Shown here: one piece after another, positions 17,195 to 25,624 of the stretch
Position numbering within the stretch: the first letter of the stretch is position 1
Layout: every line of letters begins with the position of its first letter
Assembly (NCBI RefSeq): GCF_014635325.1
Contig: NZ_BMCT01000001.1
Span: 1,021,743 to 1,085,742 of the forward strand
Direction: 5' to 3'
Source: Azorhizobium oxalatiphilum
GTDB taxonomy: Bacteria; Pseudomonadota; Alphaproteobacteria; Rhizobiales; Xanthobacteraceae
Length of the DNA stretch: 64,000 nt
Program-made: the position numbers and the translations under genes
Notes under the pieces: model-generated
The model's database searches: none
The model's input: only the letters and a program-made list of their open reading frames with translations
Told to the model about the DNA's origin: nothing

Positions 17195-17225
17195 AGGCGC
17201 CGGCTTTGGGCCGGCGCCTTTTTTG
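17195..17225 (+). terminator. Rho-independent terminator
   Basis: The stem AGGCGCCGG / CCGGCGCCT with a seven-base loop is followed by TTTTTT. It lies 12 bases after the esterase stop and immediately next to the convergent antiporter stop. Confidence 0.9.
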
Positions 17226-18542
17226 TCAGTGGGCGGTTTCCTTGCCCTGCCAGTCGGCGGGCTCCGGCGCCACGGCGGCGGCTTCCGCCGCCGAGCGGGC
17301 GAGGAAGCGGGCACGCCAGGGCTTCAGCACGAACATGGCGAGGAAGGCCGCGCCGAGGTTGAGCGCCATGGCGATGGCGAACACCGCCGACCAGCCGTAA
17401 TGGACGGCGACGATGCTGGCGGCCGGCACCAGAAGGGCGGCGGTGCCCTTGGCGGTGTAGAGCATGCCGGCATTGGTGGCGGCATACTTCGAGCCGAAGG
17501 TGTCGCCGCAGGTGGCCGGGAACAGCGAGTAGATCTCGCCGAACACGCCGAAGAACAAGGCCGAGAAGATCACGAAGACGGTCGGATTCTGGCCGTGGTA
17601 CACCAGCATCAGCAGCGAGCCGGCGGCCACCGTGAAGGCGATGAACATGGTGTTCTCGCGGCCGATGTTATCCGACACCCAGCCGAACAGCGGGCGGCCG
17701 AAGCCGTCGAAGATGCGATCCAGCGAGATGGCGAAGGTGAGCGCCGCCATCTGCACGCCGAGCAGCGTCACCGGCACGTCGGCCACCTTGAAGTCGTGGG
17801 CGATGGGGGCGATCTGCGCCGCCGCCATCAGGCCGCCGGAAGCGACCATCACGAACATCGCATAGAGCAGCCAGAAGATGGGCTTGGAGAGCGTCTGGCG
17901 GGGGGCGTAGTCCACCTTGCTCTGGGGCAGGCGGGACAGCTTCTTCGGCGCCGCCATGGTGGCCGGCGGCTTGCGGATGAAGAAGGAGAGCACCAGCACC
18001 ACCACGCCCTGGCCGATGCCGAAGGTGAGGAAGGCGGCCTCATAGCCGTGGCTGGCGATCATCTGGGCGATCGGGACCACGGTCAGCGCCGCGCCCGCGC
18101 CGAAGCCGGCGGCAGTGACACCGGCCGCGAGGCCGCGATTGTAGGGGAACCACTTCAGCGCGTTACCAACGCAGGTGCCATACACCGAGCCGGCGCCGAT
18201 GCCGGCGACCACGGAGGCGAAGTAGAGCACGAACAGGGAGTTGGCGACCGAATTGAGGGCCCAGGCGGCGGCGATCATGACCGCGCCGAACATGAGCACC
18301 ACGCGCGGGCCGTAGCGGTCCACGAACCAGGCTTCCACGGGCACGAGCCAGGTTTCGGTGAGGACGAAGATGGTGAAGGCCAGCTGGATGGCCGCGCGAC
18401 CCCACTGGTGCTTGGCCTCGATGGGGTCGACGAATAGCGTCCACCCATATTGCAGGTTTGCGATCATCGCCATGCAGACGACACCGCAGGCGAGCTGAAT
18501 CCAGCGCTGGGATTCCCCAGCCGGCTGAGCGGCTTGAGCCAT
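17226..18542 (-). CDS. MFS transporter, oxalate/formate antiporter family
   Basis: This 438-residue protein has twelve predicted membrane helices and belongs to the OxlT branch of the major facilitator superfamily. Typical wording includes LQYGWTLFVDPIEAKHQWGR, LTETWLVPVEAWFVDRYGPR, GIGAGSVYGTCVGNALKWFP and FDGFGRPLFGWVSDNIGRE. OxlT exchanges oxalate for formate across the cytoplasmic membrane; homologues also move related mono- and dicarboxylates. No oxalate decarboxylation genes (frc, oxc) are adjacent, so the substrate is uncertain. GAGG precedes the ATG at 18542. A long upstream region with repeated ACGTAACG elements may control it. Confidence 0.87.
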   Translation of the reverse strand: MAQAAQPAGESQRWIQLACGVVCMAMIANLQYGWTLFVDPIEAKHQWGRAAIQLAFTIFVLTETWLVPVEAWFVDRYGPRVVLMFGAVMIAAAWALNSVANSLFVLYFASVVAGIGAGSVYGTCVGNALKWFPYNRGLAAGVTAAGFGAGAALTVVPIAQMIASHGYEAAFLTFGIGQGVVVLVLSFFIRKPPATMAAPKKLSRLPQSKVDYAPRQTLSKPIFWLLYAMFVMVASGGLMAAAQIAPIAHDFKVADVPVTLLGVQMAALTFAISLDRIFDGFGRPLFGWVSDNIGRENTMFIAFTVAAGSLLMLVYHGQNPTVFVIFSALFFGVFGEIYSLFPATCGDTFGSKYAATNAGMLYTAKGTAALLVPAASIVAVHYGWSAVFAIAMALNLGAAFLAMFVLKPWRARFLARSAAEAAAVAPEPADWQGKETAH

Positions 18543-19033
18543 GTTCTAACCTCGTGCGTTTCCAAATATCTGAAGGCGGCCATCTGCGTGGCCTTGGAGC
18601 CGGGAGCCGGCTCGCAGAGGTTTTCGGCTAAGCCGGAAACCCGCCTTGTCGACGCGTTCAACAACCCTTCTCCGCGCCGGGCCCTGTGGGCTTCCGGGGC
18701 GGGCGTCCCCTCGGCCTCAGGCCGCGGGAACGGATGACGACACCTCCGGCCAGCCCGTTGGCGTGCGGGCTAACCGGCGGAGAAAGCGGACCTTTCGTGC
18801 TTCGGAATGGGCTCTGGTATGCCAGATTCAGAATACGTTTGACGCATCGGACCAGAGACTTGGGCGGCGCGCAAGTCGTGACGTAGCGGAATACGTAACG
18901 TTATCAATGACTTACGTTAGGTTACATGACGTAACGTAGTATGCGCGCAAAAGGGTATGCGGAGCGCGCATGGCGCGTTCCGCGTGCAGGACGACAGGTC
19001 GGGGGAGGCGGGGTGGCGAGGCGGGACGTCGCC
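18543..19033. other. Long upstream region of the antiporter gene
   Basis: No gene is supported in these 491 bases. A small hairpin (AGCCCG / CGGGCT, 18752-18771) is present, and an AT-richer stretch from about 18885 to 18945 is packed with ACGTAACG/TTACGTTA elements (annotated separately). The region lies downstream of the mesaconyl-CoA hydratase gene and upstream of the antiporter. Confidence 0.5.
18893..18940. promoter_or_regulatory. Cluster of ACGTAACG / TTACGTTA elements
   Basis: ACGTAACGTT at 18893-18902, TTACGTTAGG around 18912-18921 and ACGTAACGTAG at 18929-18939 form two direct copies and one inverted copy of the same core. They look like a multi-site operator. The distance to the antiporter start is about 350 bases, so the controlled gene is uncertain. 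Confidence 0.4.
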
Positions 19034-20083
19034 TCAGCGCGGGATCAGCACCCAGTAGTCGAGGTCGAGGATGACGCTCGGGTCGTAGTCGTCCCCGGTC
19101 TTCGCCGGCAGGCCGGCGCAGGGCTGGTCCTTGGTGGCGATGGTGCGCAGGCGCAGCGCGCCCACATCCTCGCGGCCGGAGATCTCCTGCGCGTCCAGAA
19201 CCTCGCTCCAGGCGAACACGGTGAGCCCGGCGAACAGCGGCGCCACATGACGCCCGCCATTGATGCCAGCCACGTGGAAGGCATTGGCAAGGCCGTTGAA
19301 GGACAGGGCGCGGGCGATGGAGATGACGTGCCCGCCATAGATCAGCCGGCGGCCAAAGCGGCCGGCGCCTTCCGTATATTGGTTGAAATGCACCTTTGCG
19401 GTATTCTGGTAGAGGCGAGTGGCGACCATATGCTCGGCCTCCTCCACCGTCATGCCGTCCACATGGTCGATGCGCTCGCCGATGGAATAGTCGCTGAAAC
19501 GATAGGGGCTGCCGGACAGCTCGAAGCGCCAGTTCTCCACGTCCAGCGCCGGCACGGCGTTGCCGAGCGCGTCCGGGGCCAGCGCTGCGGGCAAAGTGGG
19601 CACATGGGTTTCCAGCACCGGCGCCTTGGGATCGCGCTTGCGCACCATCACCCAGCGCACATAGTCCAGCACCTCGGTGCCGTCCTGATTGAAGCCGGTG
19701 GAGCGCACATAGACGACGCCGCTCTGCCCGTTGGAATTCTCCCGAAGGCCGATGACCTCCGACACCGCGGTCAGCGTATCGCCGGGATAGACGGGGGCGA
19801 GGAAGCGCCCGCCCGCATAGCCGAGATTGGCCACCGCATTGAGCGAGATGTCCGGCACGGTCTTGCCGAACACCACATGGAAGACGAGCAGATCGTCCAC
19901 GGGCGCGCGGGCATAGCCGATGTCCTGCGCGAAGGTGTCGGCGGATTGCACGGCGAAGCGGGTGCCATAGAGCGCGCTGTAGAGCGCGACGTCACCGCTG
20001 GTGATGGTGCGCGGGGTCGCGTGACGGATGACCTGTCCGAGCGAAAAATCCTCGAAAAAATTGCCGGCGCTCGTCTTGCCCAC
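19034..20083 (-). CDS. mch: Mesaconyl-CoA hydratase, double-hotdog MaoC family
   Basis: The 349-residue protein closely follows the mesaconyl-C1-CoA hydratase (beta-methylmalyl-CoA dehydratase) of methylotrophs and Rhodobacter. NFFEDFSLGQVIRHATPRTI lies at the N-terminus, then FGKTVPDISLNAVANLGYAGG and, in the second half, EEAEHMVATRLYQNTAKVHF and RRLIYGGHVISIARALSFNG. This enzyme interconverts mesaconyl-CoA and beta-methylmalyl-CoA in the ethylmalonyl-CoA pathway for acetyl-CoA assimilation. The GTG at 20083 gives the family length and is preceded by GGGGGA; upstream sequence is not conserved. A Mcl2-type gene lies nearby at 21562. Confidence 0.9.
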   Translation of the reverse strand: MGKTSAGNFFEDFSLGQVIRHATPRTITSGDVALYSALYGTRFAVQSADTFAQDIGYARAPVDDLLVFHVVFGKTVPDISLNAVANLGYAGGRFLAPVYPGDTLTAVSEVIGLRENSNGQSGVVYVRSTGFNQDGTEVLDYVRWVMVRKRDPKAPVLETHVPTLPAALAPDALGNAVPALDVENWRFELSGSPYRFSDYSIGERIDHVDGMTVEEAEHMVATRLYQNTAKVHFNQYTEGAGRFGRRLIYGGHVISIARALSFNGLANAFHVAGINGGRHVAPLFAGLTVFAWSEVLDAQEISGREDVGALRLRTIATKDQPCAGLPAKTGDDYDPSVILDLDYWVLIPR

Positions 20084-20320
20084 GGTGTCCCCCGCCTGAT
20101 GCGTTTCCCGGCGGATATGATCGCAGAGCGGCGCCCCGCGGCGCAACAGGGACGATGGCGCACAGGCGGCACATCGAGCGAAGTCTGGGGCGAAGCTTGC
20201 AGCCGGGGCGCGATGGTGGCTGCTTCCGGTTGCCCCGCGCCGGAGCTTCACCTATTGGAACTCCAGCATTCCGTAGATACCGGATCGGTTCTGGAAACTT
20301 AAAAGCCGCGAGGGGCGAAC

Positions 20321-21223
20321 GTGTCGGGGTCCGCCAGCCAGAAACTGTCTTTCCAGGCCATGATCTTCGTGGCCTGCCTGTTCCCCTTCTACATATTGGC
20401 GGCCACCCTCACCAATTCGGCGGCGGTGCTGACCGATCTGCTGGCCACGTCTTTCGATCTCACCTCGCTTACTGCCTGCTGGCTGGTGCTGCGGATCGCC
20501 CATGGCCGTGAGAAGGGGCGCTTCTCCTATGGCCTTGGAAAGCTGGAGAATCTCGCCGAGCTGATGATCGCCGTGCTGCAGGTGGTGCTGGTGGTGATCG
20601 CCGGCACGCGGGCGATCCATGGCCTGCTGAATCCCGAGCATGTGGAAGGCGCCATGCTGGGCCTCGCCGTGACGGCGGTGGCCATGGCCGGCAACATCTA
20701 TCTGAACCGCAAGGCGAAGCGGGTGGCGGAAGAAACCCGCTCGCCGGTGATCGCGGCGCAGGCGCGGGTGCATCTGGTCTCTGCCGTCTCGTCTGGCTCG
20801 GTGTTCGCGGTGACGGTGATCACCTCCACCTTCCATGCCGACTGGATCGCCTATCTCGACCCGCTCGCCTCTTTCGTGGTGATCGGGCTGATGATGTTCA
20901 ACATCTACGAAATGCTCACCAATTCCATCGGCAGCCTGCTCGATCAGGCCATTGGCGAGGCGGGCCAGCTGCGCATCCTGCGGGCGCTGGCGAGCCATTT
21001 CGATGCCTTCGAGGAACTGGGCGAGATCCGCACCCGGCAGCACGGCGGCAAGATGATGGTGGACCTGCATCTGGGCTTCGACCCGGCGTGGACCGTGGCG
21101 CAGGCACAGGCGGCGGCGGCCGGCATCAGGACGGCGGTGCAGACGGAATTCGCCAGCGTGGGCGACGATGTGGACGTGTCCATCGTGCTGATCCCGCACG
21201 CGGCGGAAGAGGCTGCGGCCTGA
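20321..21223 (+). CDS. CDF-family cation transporter with atypical metal site
   Basis: The 300-residue membrane protein fits the cation diffusion facilitator family: N-terminal helices, the FSYGLGKLENLAEL segment typical of the loop and third helix, a DPLASFVVIGLMMFNIYE helix, and a cytoplasmic ferredoxin-like C-terminal domain (~205-300). In canonical members Asp-x3-Asp (helix 2) and His-x3-Asp (helix 5) form the transport site. Here helix 2 reads TDLLATSFD, with Thr at the second Asp position, and helix 5 reads RVHLVSA, with Ala in place of Asp. The ion, or even transport activity, is therefore uncertain. It stands alone between mch and the DUF1737 gene. Confidence 0.82.
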   Translation: MSGSASQKLSFQAMIFVACLFPFYILAATLTNSAAVLTDLLATSFDLTSLTACWLVLRIAHGREKGRFSYGLGKLENLAELMIAVLQVVLVVIAGTRAIHGLLNPEHVEGAMLGLAVTAVAMAGNIYLNRKAKRVAEETRSPVIAAQARVHLVSAVSSGSVFAVTVITSTFHADWIAYLDPLASFVVIGLMMFNIYEMLTNSIGSLLDQAIGEAGQLRILRALASHFDAFEELGEIRTRQHGGKMMVDLHLGFDPAWTVAQAQAAAAGIRTAVQTEFASVGDDVDVSIVLIPHAAEEAAA

Positions 21224-21288
21224 AGCTTCCGAGGGAGCCGGAGGCGGCCTTCGTCGCCCCCGGAAAGCACCGTCTTTTCAGGCTTCTG

Positions 21289-21492
21289 TCAATAATCCGA
21301 CAGGGTAATGTCGTCGGACCAGTCGCCGGGGACATCCTTCACGATGGCCTGCCCGCAGATGACCCGGCCCTTCAGCGGATCGAAGGTGAGGGTGGGGGCG
21401 CCGTGCAGTTGCCAGCCCTTGTTGAGCGCCGCCGAGACGCGCTTGCAGAAGGCGTTGTCGTCGGGGCCGGTGAGATAACGATAGAGCTTCAT
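21289..21492 (-). CDS. DUF1737 domain protein
   Basis: The 67-residue protein (MKLYRYLTGPDDNAFCKRVS...) has the DUF1737 pattern: an N-terminal LYRYLTGPDD, a central LNKGWQLHGAPTLTFD, and a short C-terminal tail. The ATG at 21492 has AAGGAG at the right distance. It lies 69 bases after the CitE-like gene in the same direction and is probably co-transcribed with it. The biochemical function of DUF1737 is not known. Confidence 0.85.
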   Translation of the reverse strand: MKLYRYLTGPDDNAFCKRVSAALNKGWQLHGAPTLTFDPLKGRVICGQAIVKDVPGDWSDDITLSDY

Positions 21493-21561
21493 ACCCACTC
21501 CTTGAACGACCCCGCCGCGCTGTCCGGACGGCGGGGCACTTCCTGAATTCCATTAGCCTGA

Positions 21562-22440
21562 TCAGGCGTTTGCGGCGATGGCGTCGGCCAGTGCCACGGT
21601 GCGGCGGGCCATGTCCGCATGCATGCGCTCCACCATCCGCCCGTCCATCTGCAGCACGCCCTTGCCGGCGTTTTCCGGCTGGTCGAACAGGTCGATGATC
21701 GCCCGTGCCCGCACCACTTCGGCTTCCGGCGGGGAGAAGGCGGCGTTGCAGGGTTCGATCTGGCCGGGATGGATCAAGGTCTTGCCATCCATACCCATCT
21801 CCACGCCCTGACGGCATTCGGCGGCAAAGCCTTCGGTGTCCTGAAACTGGTTCCAGACCCCGTCCAGCACATCGATGCCATAGGCATGGCCGGCGGCCAG
21901 AACCTGCATCAGCCAGCCCATCATGGGGGCGCGGCCGGGTGTCAGGGCGGCGCGCGTCTCTTTTGCCAGATCGTTCGTGCCGAGCACGAAAACCTTTAGT
22001 CGCGTCAAAGGGTTGAGGGAGGATTGGGCAATCGGCTTGATGTCGAGTATGGCCAGCGGGGTCTCGATCATGGCCCACAGCGCCACGGTGCGGGGCACGC
22101 CCAGAGCATCGAGGCGGGCGCCGGCCACCAGCAGCTGTTCGGGATCCTGCACCTTGGGCAGCAGGATGGCGTCGGGCTTCGCGGCTGCTGCCATGGCGAG
22201 GTCGTCATGGCCCCACGGCGTCTCCAAGCCATTGACGCGAATGATGATTTCCCGCGCGCCGAAGCCGCCGGCAGCCACCGCCTCGCCGATCCGGCTGCGG
22301 GCATCGGCCTTGGCATCGGGGGCGACCGCATCCTCCAGATCGAGGATCACGCCGTCGCAGGGAAGGCTTTTGGCCTTCTCCAGCGCCCGTGCATTGGACC
22401 CCGGCATATATAGAACACTGCGACGCGGACGGATGCTCAT
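21562..22440 (-). CDS. mcl2: CitE-like HpcH/HpaI-family protein, (3S)-malyl-CoA thioesterase type
   Basis: The 292-residue TIM-barrel protein begins RPRRSVLYMPGSNARALEKA and contains GVILDLEDAV (metal-binding acidic residues), ALWAMIETPLAIL, FVLGTNDLAKE and MGMDGKTLIHPGQIEPCN. This wording matches the CitE-like family and in particular Mcl2, the (3S)-malyl-CoA thioesterase of the ethylmalonyl-CoA pathway. Mcl2 hydrolyses malyl-CoA to malate. The mesaconyl-CoA hydratase gene 1.5 kb away strengthens that reading, but a lyase role cannot be excluded. The start at 22440 (MSIRPRRS) is preceded by a G-rich ribosome-binding site. Confidence 0.85.
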   Translation of the reverse strand: MSIRPRRSVLYMPGSNARALEKAKSLPCDGVILDLEDAVAPDAKADARSRIGEAVAAGGFGAREIIIRVNGLETPWGHDDLAMAAAAKPDAILLPKVQDPEQLLVAGARLDALGVPRTVALWAMIETPLAILDIKPIAQSSLNPLTRLKVFVLGTNDLAKETRAALTPGRAPMMGWLMQVLAAGHAYGIDVLDGVWNQFQDTEGFAAECRQGVEMGMDGKTLIHPGQIEPCNAAFSPPEAEVVRARAIIDLFDQPENAGKGVLQMDGRMVERMHADMARRTVALADAIAANA

Positions 22441-22794
22441 GGCCACGGATGCCCCCCTTTTGTCACCAACGGACAAAGGCCCCTGCACATGCGCGCATGG
22501 ACCCAATTCGCGAGGCCGGCCTTGCTGCCCGGCCCGGACCTCGCCCGCCGCCCCACCATGCCTGCAAAGGCGAACGGCATCAGGGGCTTGGCGCGCGCGG
22601 CGCGGGCCGTCCGCGCTTGTGCGCGGCGTGGCCTCGGCCTTAGCCTAGCCAGCAAAGAGGGGCTCTGTCACGCGGCGCGGGCCGCGTCATGGCACAGGGA
22701 CAGCGCCCGATGGCACGCGGATGGCACGGAACATGGCACACGCCATGGCACATTGGCGCCGGCGGAAGCCCGGTCGAGGTCGGGGGAGGGGGCG
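22441..22794. other. Divergent region before mcl2-like and DUF429 genes
   Basis: The left end holds an inverted repeat TTTGTC-N7-GACAAA (22459-22477) about 20 bases upstream of the mcl2-like start, a possible operator. The right end holds the ATGGCAC array (22689-22751). No gene is supported between. Confidence 0.45.
22689..22751 (+). repeat. Five ATGGCAC direct repeats at helical spacing
   Basis: ATGGCAC starts at 22689, 22710, 22721, 22733 and 22745, that is at intervals of 21, 11, 12 and 12 bases. The last copy ends 43 bases before the DUF429 start codon. The spacing near one or two helical turns would place all copies on nearly the same face of the DNA. The segment ATGGCACGCGGATGG matches the 15-mers near 1109-1199. 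Confidence 0.6.
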
Positions 22795-23595
22795 ATGCGC
22801 GTTTCGGGAGGGGTTCTTTCGAAGGTATCGGGTGCGGGGCAGGCGCTGCCGGATGTGGTCGGTCTCGACGGCTGCCCCGGCGGCTGGATCGCGGCGCACT
22901 GGTCGGGGGCGGGGACGCTGACGCTCTCGCGGATCGCGCATCTGGCGGATCTGTTTCCGGCGGGGGCGATGGCGCCCGTTGCGGCCATCGACATTCCCAT
23001 CGGCCTGCCGGCGGTGGCGGGGGAGGGCGGTCGCCCGCCGGAACGCCACGTGCGGCCGCTGCTCGGGGGGCGGCAGTCCAGCGTGTTCTCGGTGCCCTCA
23101 CGGGCGGCGGTGGAGGCGGCGGCGGATATCGCCGTCCCGGAGGGGGAGCGCTACCGGCACGCCTGCGCGGTGGCGCTCGAAACCTCGCAGCCGCCGCGCA
23201 AGATCTCCAAGCAGGCCTTCATGATCTTCCCGAAGATACTGGAGGCGGATGCGCTGCTGCGGCATCGTCCTGATCTGCCGCTCACCGAATGCCATCCCGA
23301 AGTGAGCTTCTGGGCGATGAATGATAAGCAGCCACTCAGCCTGCCGAAGAAGGTGAAGGGCGCCCCCGACATGCCGGGCCTCGTCCTGCGCATCGGCCTG
23401 CTCGCCGCGCAGGGCCTGCCGGTGGACCGGCTGACGCGGGAGAGGGCGCGCAGCCTCGGCGCCGGGCTGGACGATCTGGTGGATGCCTGCGCCTGCGCCT
23501 GGAGCGCGCGCCGCATCGCGCTGGGCACCGCGCTGTCCTTCCCCGACCCGCCGGAGCGGGACGGGTTCGGGCTCAGGGTGGCGATCGTGGCGTGA
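22795..23595 (+). CDS. DUF429 domain protein
   Basis: The 266-residue protein matches the DUF429 pattern: VVGLDGCPGGWIAAHW (residues ~20-36), AAIDIPIGLP (~63-72), the RQSSVFSVPSRAAVEA segment (~95-110), KISKQAFMIFPKI (~140-153) and the C-terminal LDDLVDACACAWSARRI. The conserved Asp residues give an RNase H-like impression, but no activity is established for the family. The ATG at 22795 has GGGGGAGGGGG upstream; the frame is open further upstream through the ATGGCAC array, which is unlikely to be coding. The array could be its regulatory region. Confidence 0.85.
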   Translation: MRVSGGVLSKVSGAGQALPDVVGLDGCPGGWIAAHWSGAGTLTLSRIAHLADLFPAGAMAPVAAIDIPIGLPAVAGEGGRPPERHVRPLLGGRQSSVFSVPSRAAVEAAADIAVPEGERYRHACAVALETSQPPRKISKQAFMIFPKILEADALLRHRPDLPLTECHPEVSFWAMNDKQPLSLPKKVKGAPDMPGLVLRIGLLAAQGLPVDRLTRERARSLGAGLDDLVDACACAWSARRIALGTALSFPDPPERDGFGLRVAIVA

Positions 23596-23722
23596 GGGGG
23601 CGGGCCTGTCCCGCCCAACGGGCCGACAAGCCTGTGAGATGTGGGGCCGGATGGCGCAATCGTGAGGACCCCCGCGTTTTTCGGCAGGGTGTGCCCGTGT
23701 ATAATCCCGCCTCAATCCTGAG

Positions 23723-24628
23723 GTGAATTCAACAGTGCCCGCCGCGAATTTCAACGACCTGACCGCCTTCCTGGCAGTCGCCCGAGAGGAAAGTTTTACC
23801 CGTGGCGCCGACAGGCTCGGCCTGTCTGCCTCCGCGCTCAGCCACACCATAAGGGGCATGGAGGAGCGTCTGGGGGTGCGCCTGTTCACCCGCACCACGC
23901 GCAGGGTGGCGCTCACGGCGGCCGGCGAGCGGCTGCTCACTTCCGTCGGCCCGCTGCTGGACGAGATCGAGTTGCAGGTCGCCGCACTGGGCGAGCTGCG
24001 CGACCGTCCGGCGGGGATCATCCGGCTGACCTGCACCGATCATGTCAGCGAACATCATCTGCACCGGAAGCTGGTGCCCTTCCTGCGGGCCTATCCGGAC
24101 ATCCGGATCGAGATCCTGCTGGACTACGGGCTCACCGACATCGTGGGCGAGCGGATCGATGCCGGCATCCGTCAGGGCGAACTGCTGGGCAAGGACATGA
24201 TCGCCGTGCGCATCGGCCCCGACTGGCGCTTCTCGCTGGTCGGCGCGCCGTCCTATTTCGAGCATCACCCCATCCCGCAGACCCCCCACGAGCTTGCGGG
24301 CCACAATTGCGCCGGGCTGCGGCTGACCACCAGCGGGCGGCTGTGGGCGTGGGAGTTCGAGAAGGACGGCAAGCCGTTCAGCGTGCGTGTTGAGGGCCAG
24401 CTCACCTACAACAGCATCATGCCGGGCCTGCAGGCGGCCCGCGATGGCCTGTGCCTCGCCTATCTGCCGGACGACCTGACCCGGGAGCCCATCGCGCGGG
24501 GCGAACTGATCGAGGTGCTGGAGCCCTGGAGCGTGCGCTGCGAGGGCTTGCATATCTTCTATCCCAACCGCCGCCAGCCCACGGCGGCCTTTTCCGCGCT
24601 GCTGGAGGCGCTGCGCCATCGCGCCTGA
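23723..24628 (+). CDS. LysR-family transcriptional regulator
   Basis: The 301-residue protein has the LysR winged helix at residues ~8-67 (FLAVAREESFTRGADRLGLSASALSHTIRGMEERLGVRLF). The substrate-binding domain (~95-300) is of the CrgA/PA2206-like type (RLTCTDHVSEHH, LDYGLTDIVGERIDAGIRQG). The GTG at 23723 is used; a second GTG four codons later is possible. It lies between DUF429 and a convergent UspA gene and has no obvious divergent target, so the regulated genes are unknown. Confidence 0.88.
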   Translation: MNSTVPAANFNDLTAFLAVAREESFTRGADRLGLSASALSHTIRGMEERLGVRLFTRTTRRVALTAAGERLLTSVGPLLDEIELQVAALGELRDRPAGIIRLTCTDHVSEHHLHRKLVPFLRAYPDIRIEILLDYGLTDIVGERIDAGIRQGELLGKDMIAVRIGPDWRFSLVGAPSYFEHHPIPQTPHELAGHNCAGLRLTTSGRLWAWEFEKDGKPFSVRVEGQLTYNSIMPGLQAARDGLCLAYLPDDLTREPIARGELIEVLEPWSVRCEGLHIFYPNRRQPTAAFSALLEALRHRA

Positions 24629-24658
24629 CGCGCTCCGCGGGATCACGCCTGAAGAGGC

Positions 24659-25471
24659 TCACCGCACCAGCAGCACGTCATGCCCGATGGTGCCCATCAG
24701 CTCGGCGGCGTGGTTGCCCAGAAGCGCCTGCATGGCGGCGCTGCGGCCGCGCCCGCCCAGAACCGCGAGCGGATGGCGCAGCGTGTCCGCAGACAGGTTG
24801 ATGGCCAGATCCGGCGGACCGTCCACCAGCCGGGGGGCGATGCGGCCGTGCAGGGGCACAAGCTCCGGCCGGTTGAGGAATTTCTGCATCTCCGCGCTCG
24901 CCCAGGCATGGCCCACCTCGCGCGCCGTCTCCGCGCCGATGCGGGTGGCGAAGGGCCGGGCGAAGCCATGCACCAGAGTGATGCGCACGTCCGGCACGAG
25001 GTCGGCCGCCGCCAGCAGCGCGTGTGCCGAGCGATCGGAGAAATCGGTGCCGACCACGATGCCGTCATAGGGCGCGTTCGGCCGCTCCTTCACCACCAGA
25101 AGCGGAATGGCCACATGGCGGGCGAGATAGTCCACGGCGGTGCCGAGCACGAAATCGGTGACGTGATTGTAGCGCGCCGCGCCCACCACGATCACCGCCG
25201 CCTGCCGGCGCTCGGCCGCGCCCGCCACCACCTTCGGCGGCGAGCCGGCTTCCAGCACCGTGTCGAAGGGCGTGCCCAGATGCTCGGTCTGGCGGATGAG
25301 GATGCGCCGGGCGCGCGCGGCGCGGGCGGCTTCCACCTCCTCCGGCCCGGTGCCGAGCACATGCACGATCACCAGCCCGCTGCCGCGCTGCTGCGCCAGC
25401 TGCGCGGCGCGGTCGAGGGGCCGGTCGCTGCGCGCGGTCAGGTCCGTGGCGATGAGGATGGGAGACGTCAC
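24659..25471 (-). CDS. Tandem-domain universal stress protein
   Basis: The 270-residue protein carries two UspA domains. The first (residues ~1-135) starts SPILIATDLTARSDRPLDRA and includes VIVVGAARYNHVTDFVLG. The second (~145-270) starts YDGIVVGTDFSDRSAHALLA and ends LAVLGGRGRSAAMQALLGN. The second domain approaches the nucleotide-binding G-x2-G-x9-G(S/T) pattern but without its usual final Ser. The GTG at 25471 is preceded by AGGAT. UspA proteins respond to stress and starvation. It is encoded downstream of and in the same direction as the FUSC and MarR genes, separated by a repeat. Confidence 0.87.
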   Translation of the reverse strand: MTSPILIATDLTARSDRPLDRAAQLAQQRGSGLVIVHVLGTGPEEVEAARAARARRILIRQTEHLGTPFDTVLEAGSPPKVVAGAAERRQAAVIVVGAARYNHVTDFVLGTAVDYLARHVAIPLLVVKERPNAPYDGIVVGTDFSDRSAHALLAAADLVPDVRITLVHGFARPFATRIGAETAREVGHAWASAEMQKFLNRPELVPLHGRIAPRLVDGPPDLAINLSADTLRHPLAVLGGRGRSAAMQALLGNHAAELMGTIGHDVLLVR

Positions 25472-25572
25472 GACCGGATCCTGCGCGCGGGAAGACAAGC
25501 GCCCCGCCTTGACGAAGGGGCAGGCGCTTATACCGGCATTCCCCGCGCGCAAAAAGATGGTGCGCCCGCCTG

Positions 25573-25609
25573 GAGCATGTCCGGCTTCGATTGCTTCGCA
25601 ATCCAAGCC
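25573..25609. repeat. Dispersed palindromic repeat, copy B
   Basis: GAGCATGTCCGGCTTCGATT continues as GCTTCGCAATCCAAGCC. It is almost identical to the copy at 9716 and lies just downstream of the FUSC gene (ends 25625). Confidence 0.7.
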
Positions 25610-25624
25610 GCAAGGCAGTCTTTA

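Noticed and set aside
18945-18959. GCGCAAAAGGGTATG here and GCGCAAAAAGGTATG at 31937 as a shared regulatory element
   Set aside because: Only two copies, no symmetry, and different distances to genes; probably chance.
22689-22751. ATGGCAC array as a CRISPR or as a sigma-54 promoter
   Set aside because: Repeats are only seven bases with 4-14 base gaps, so not CRISPR. In ATGGCACGCGGATGGCA the GG and GC elements are one base too far apart for the -24/-12 rule, and the TTGC element is missing.
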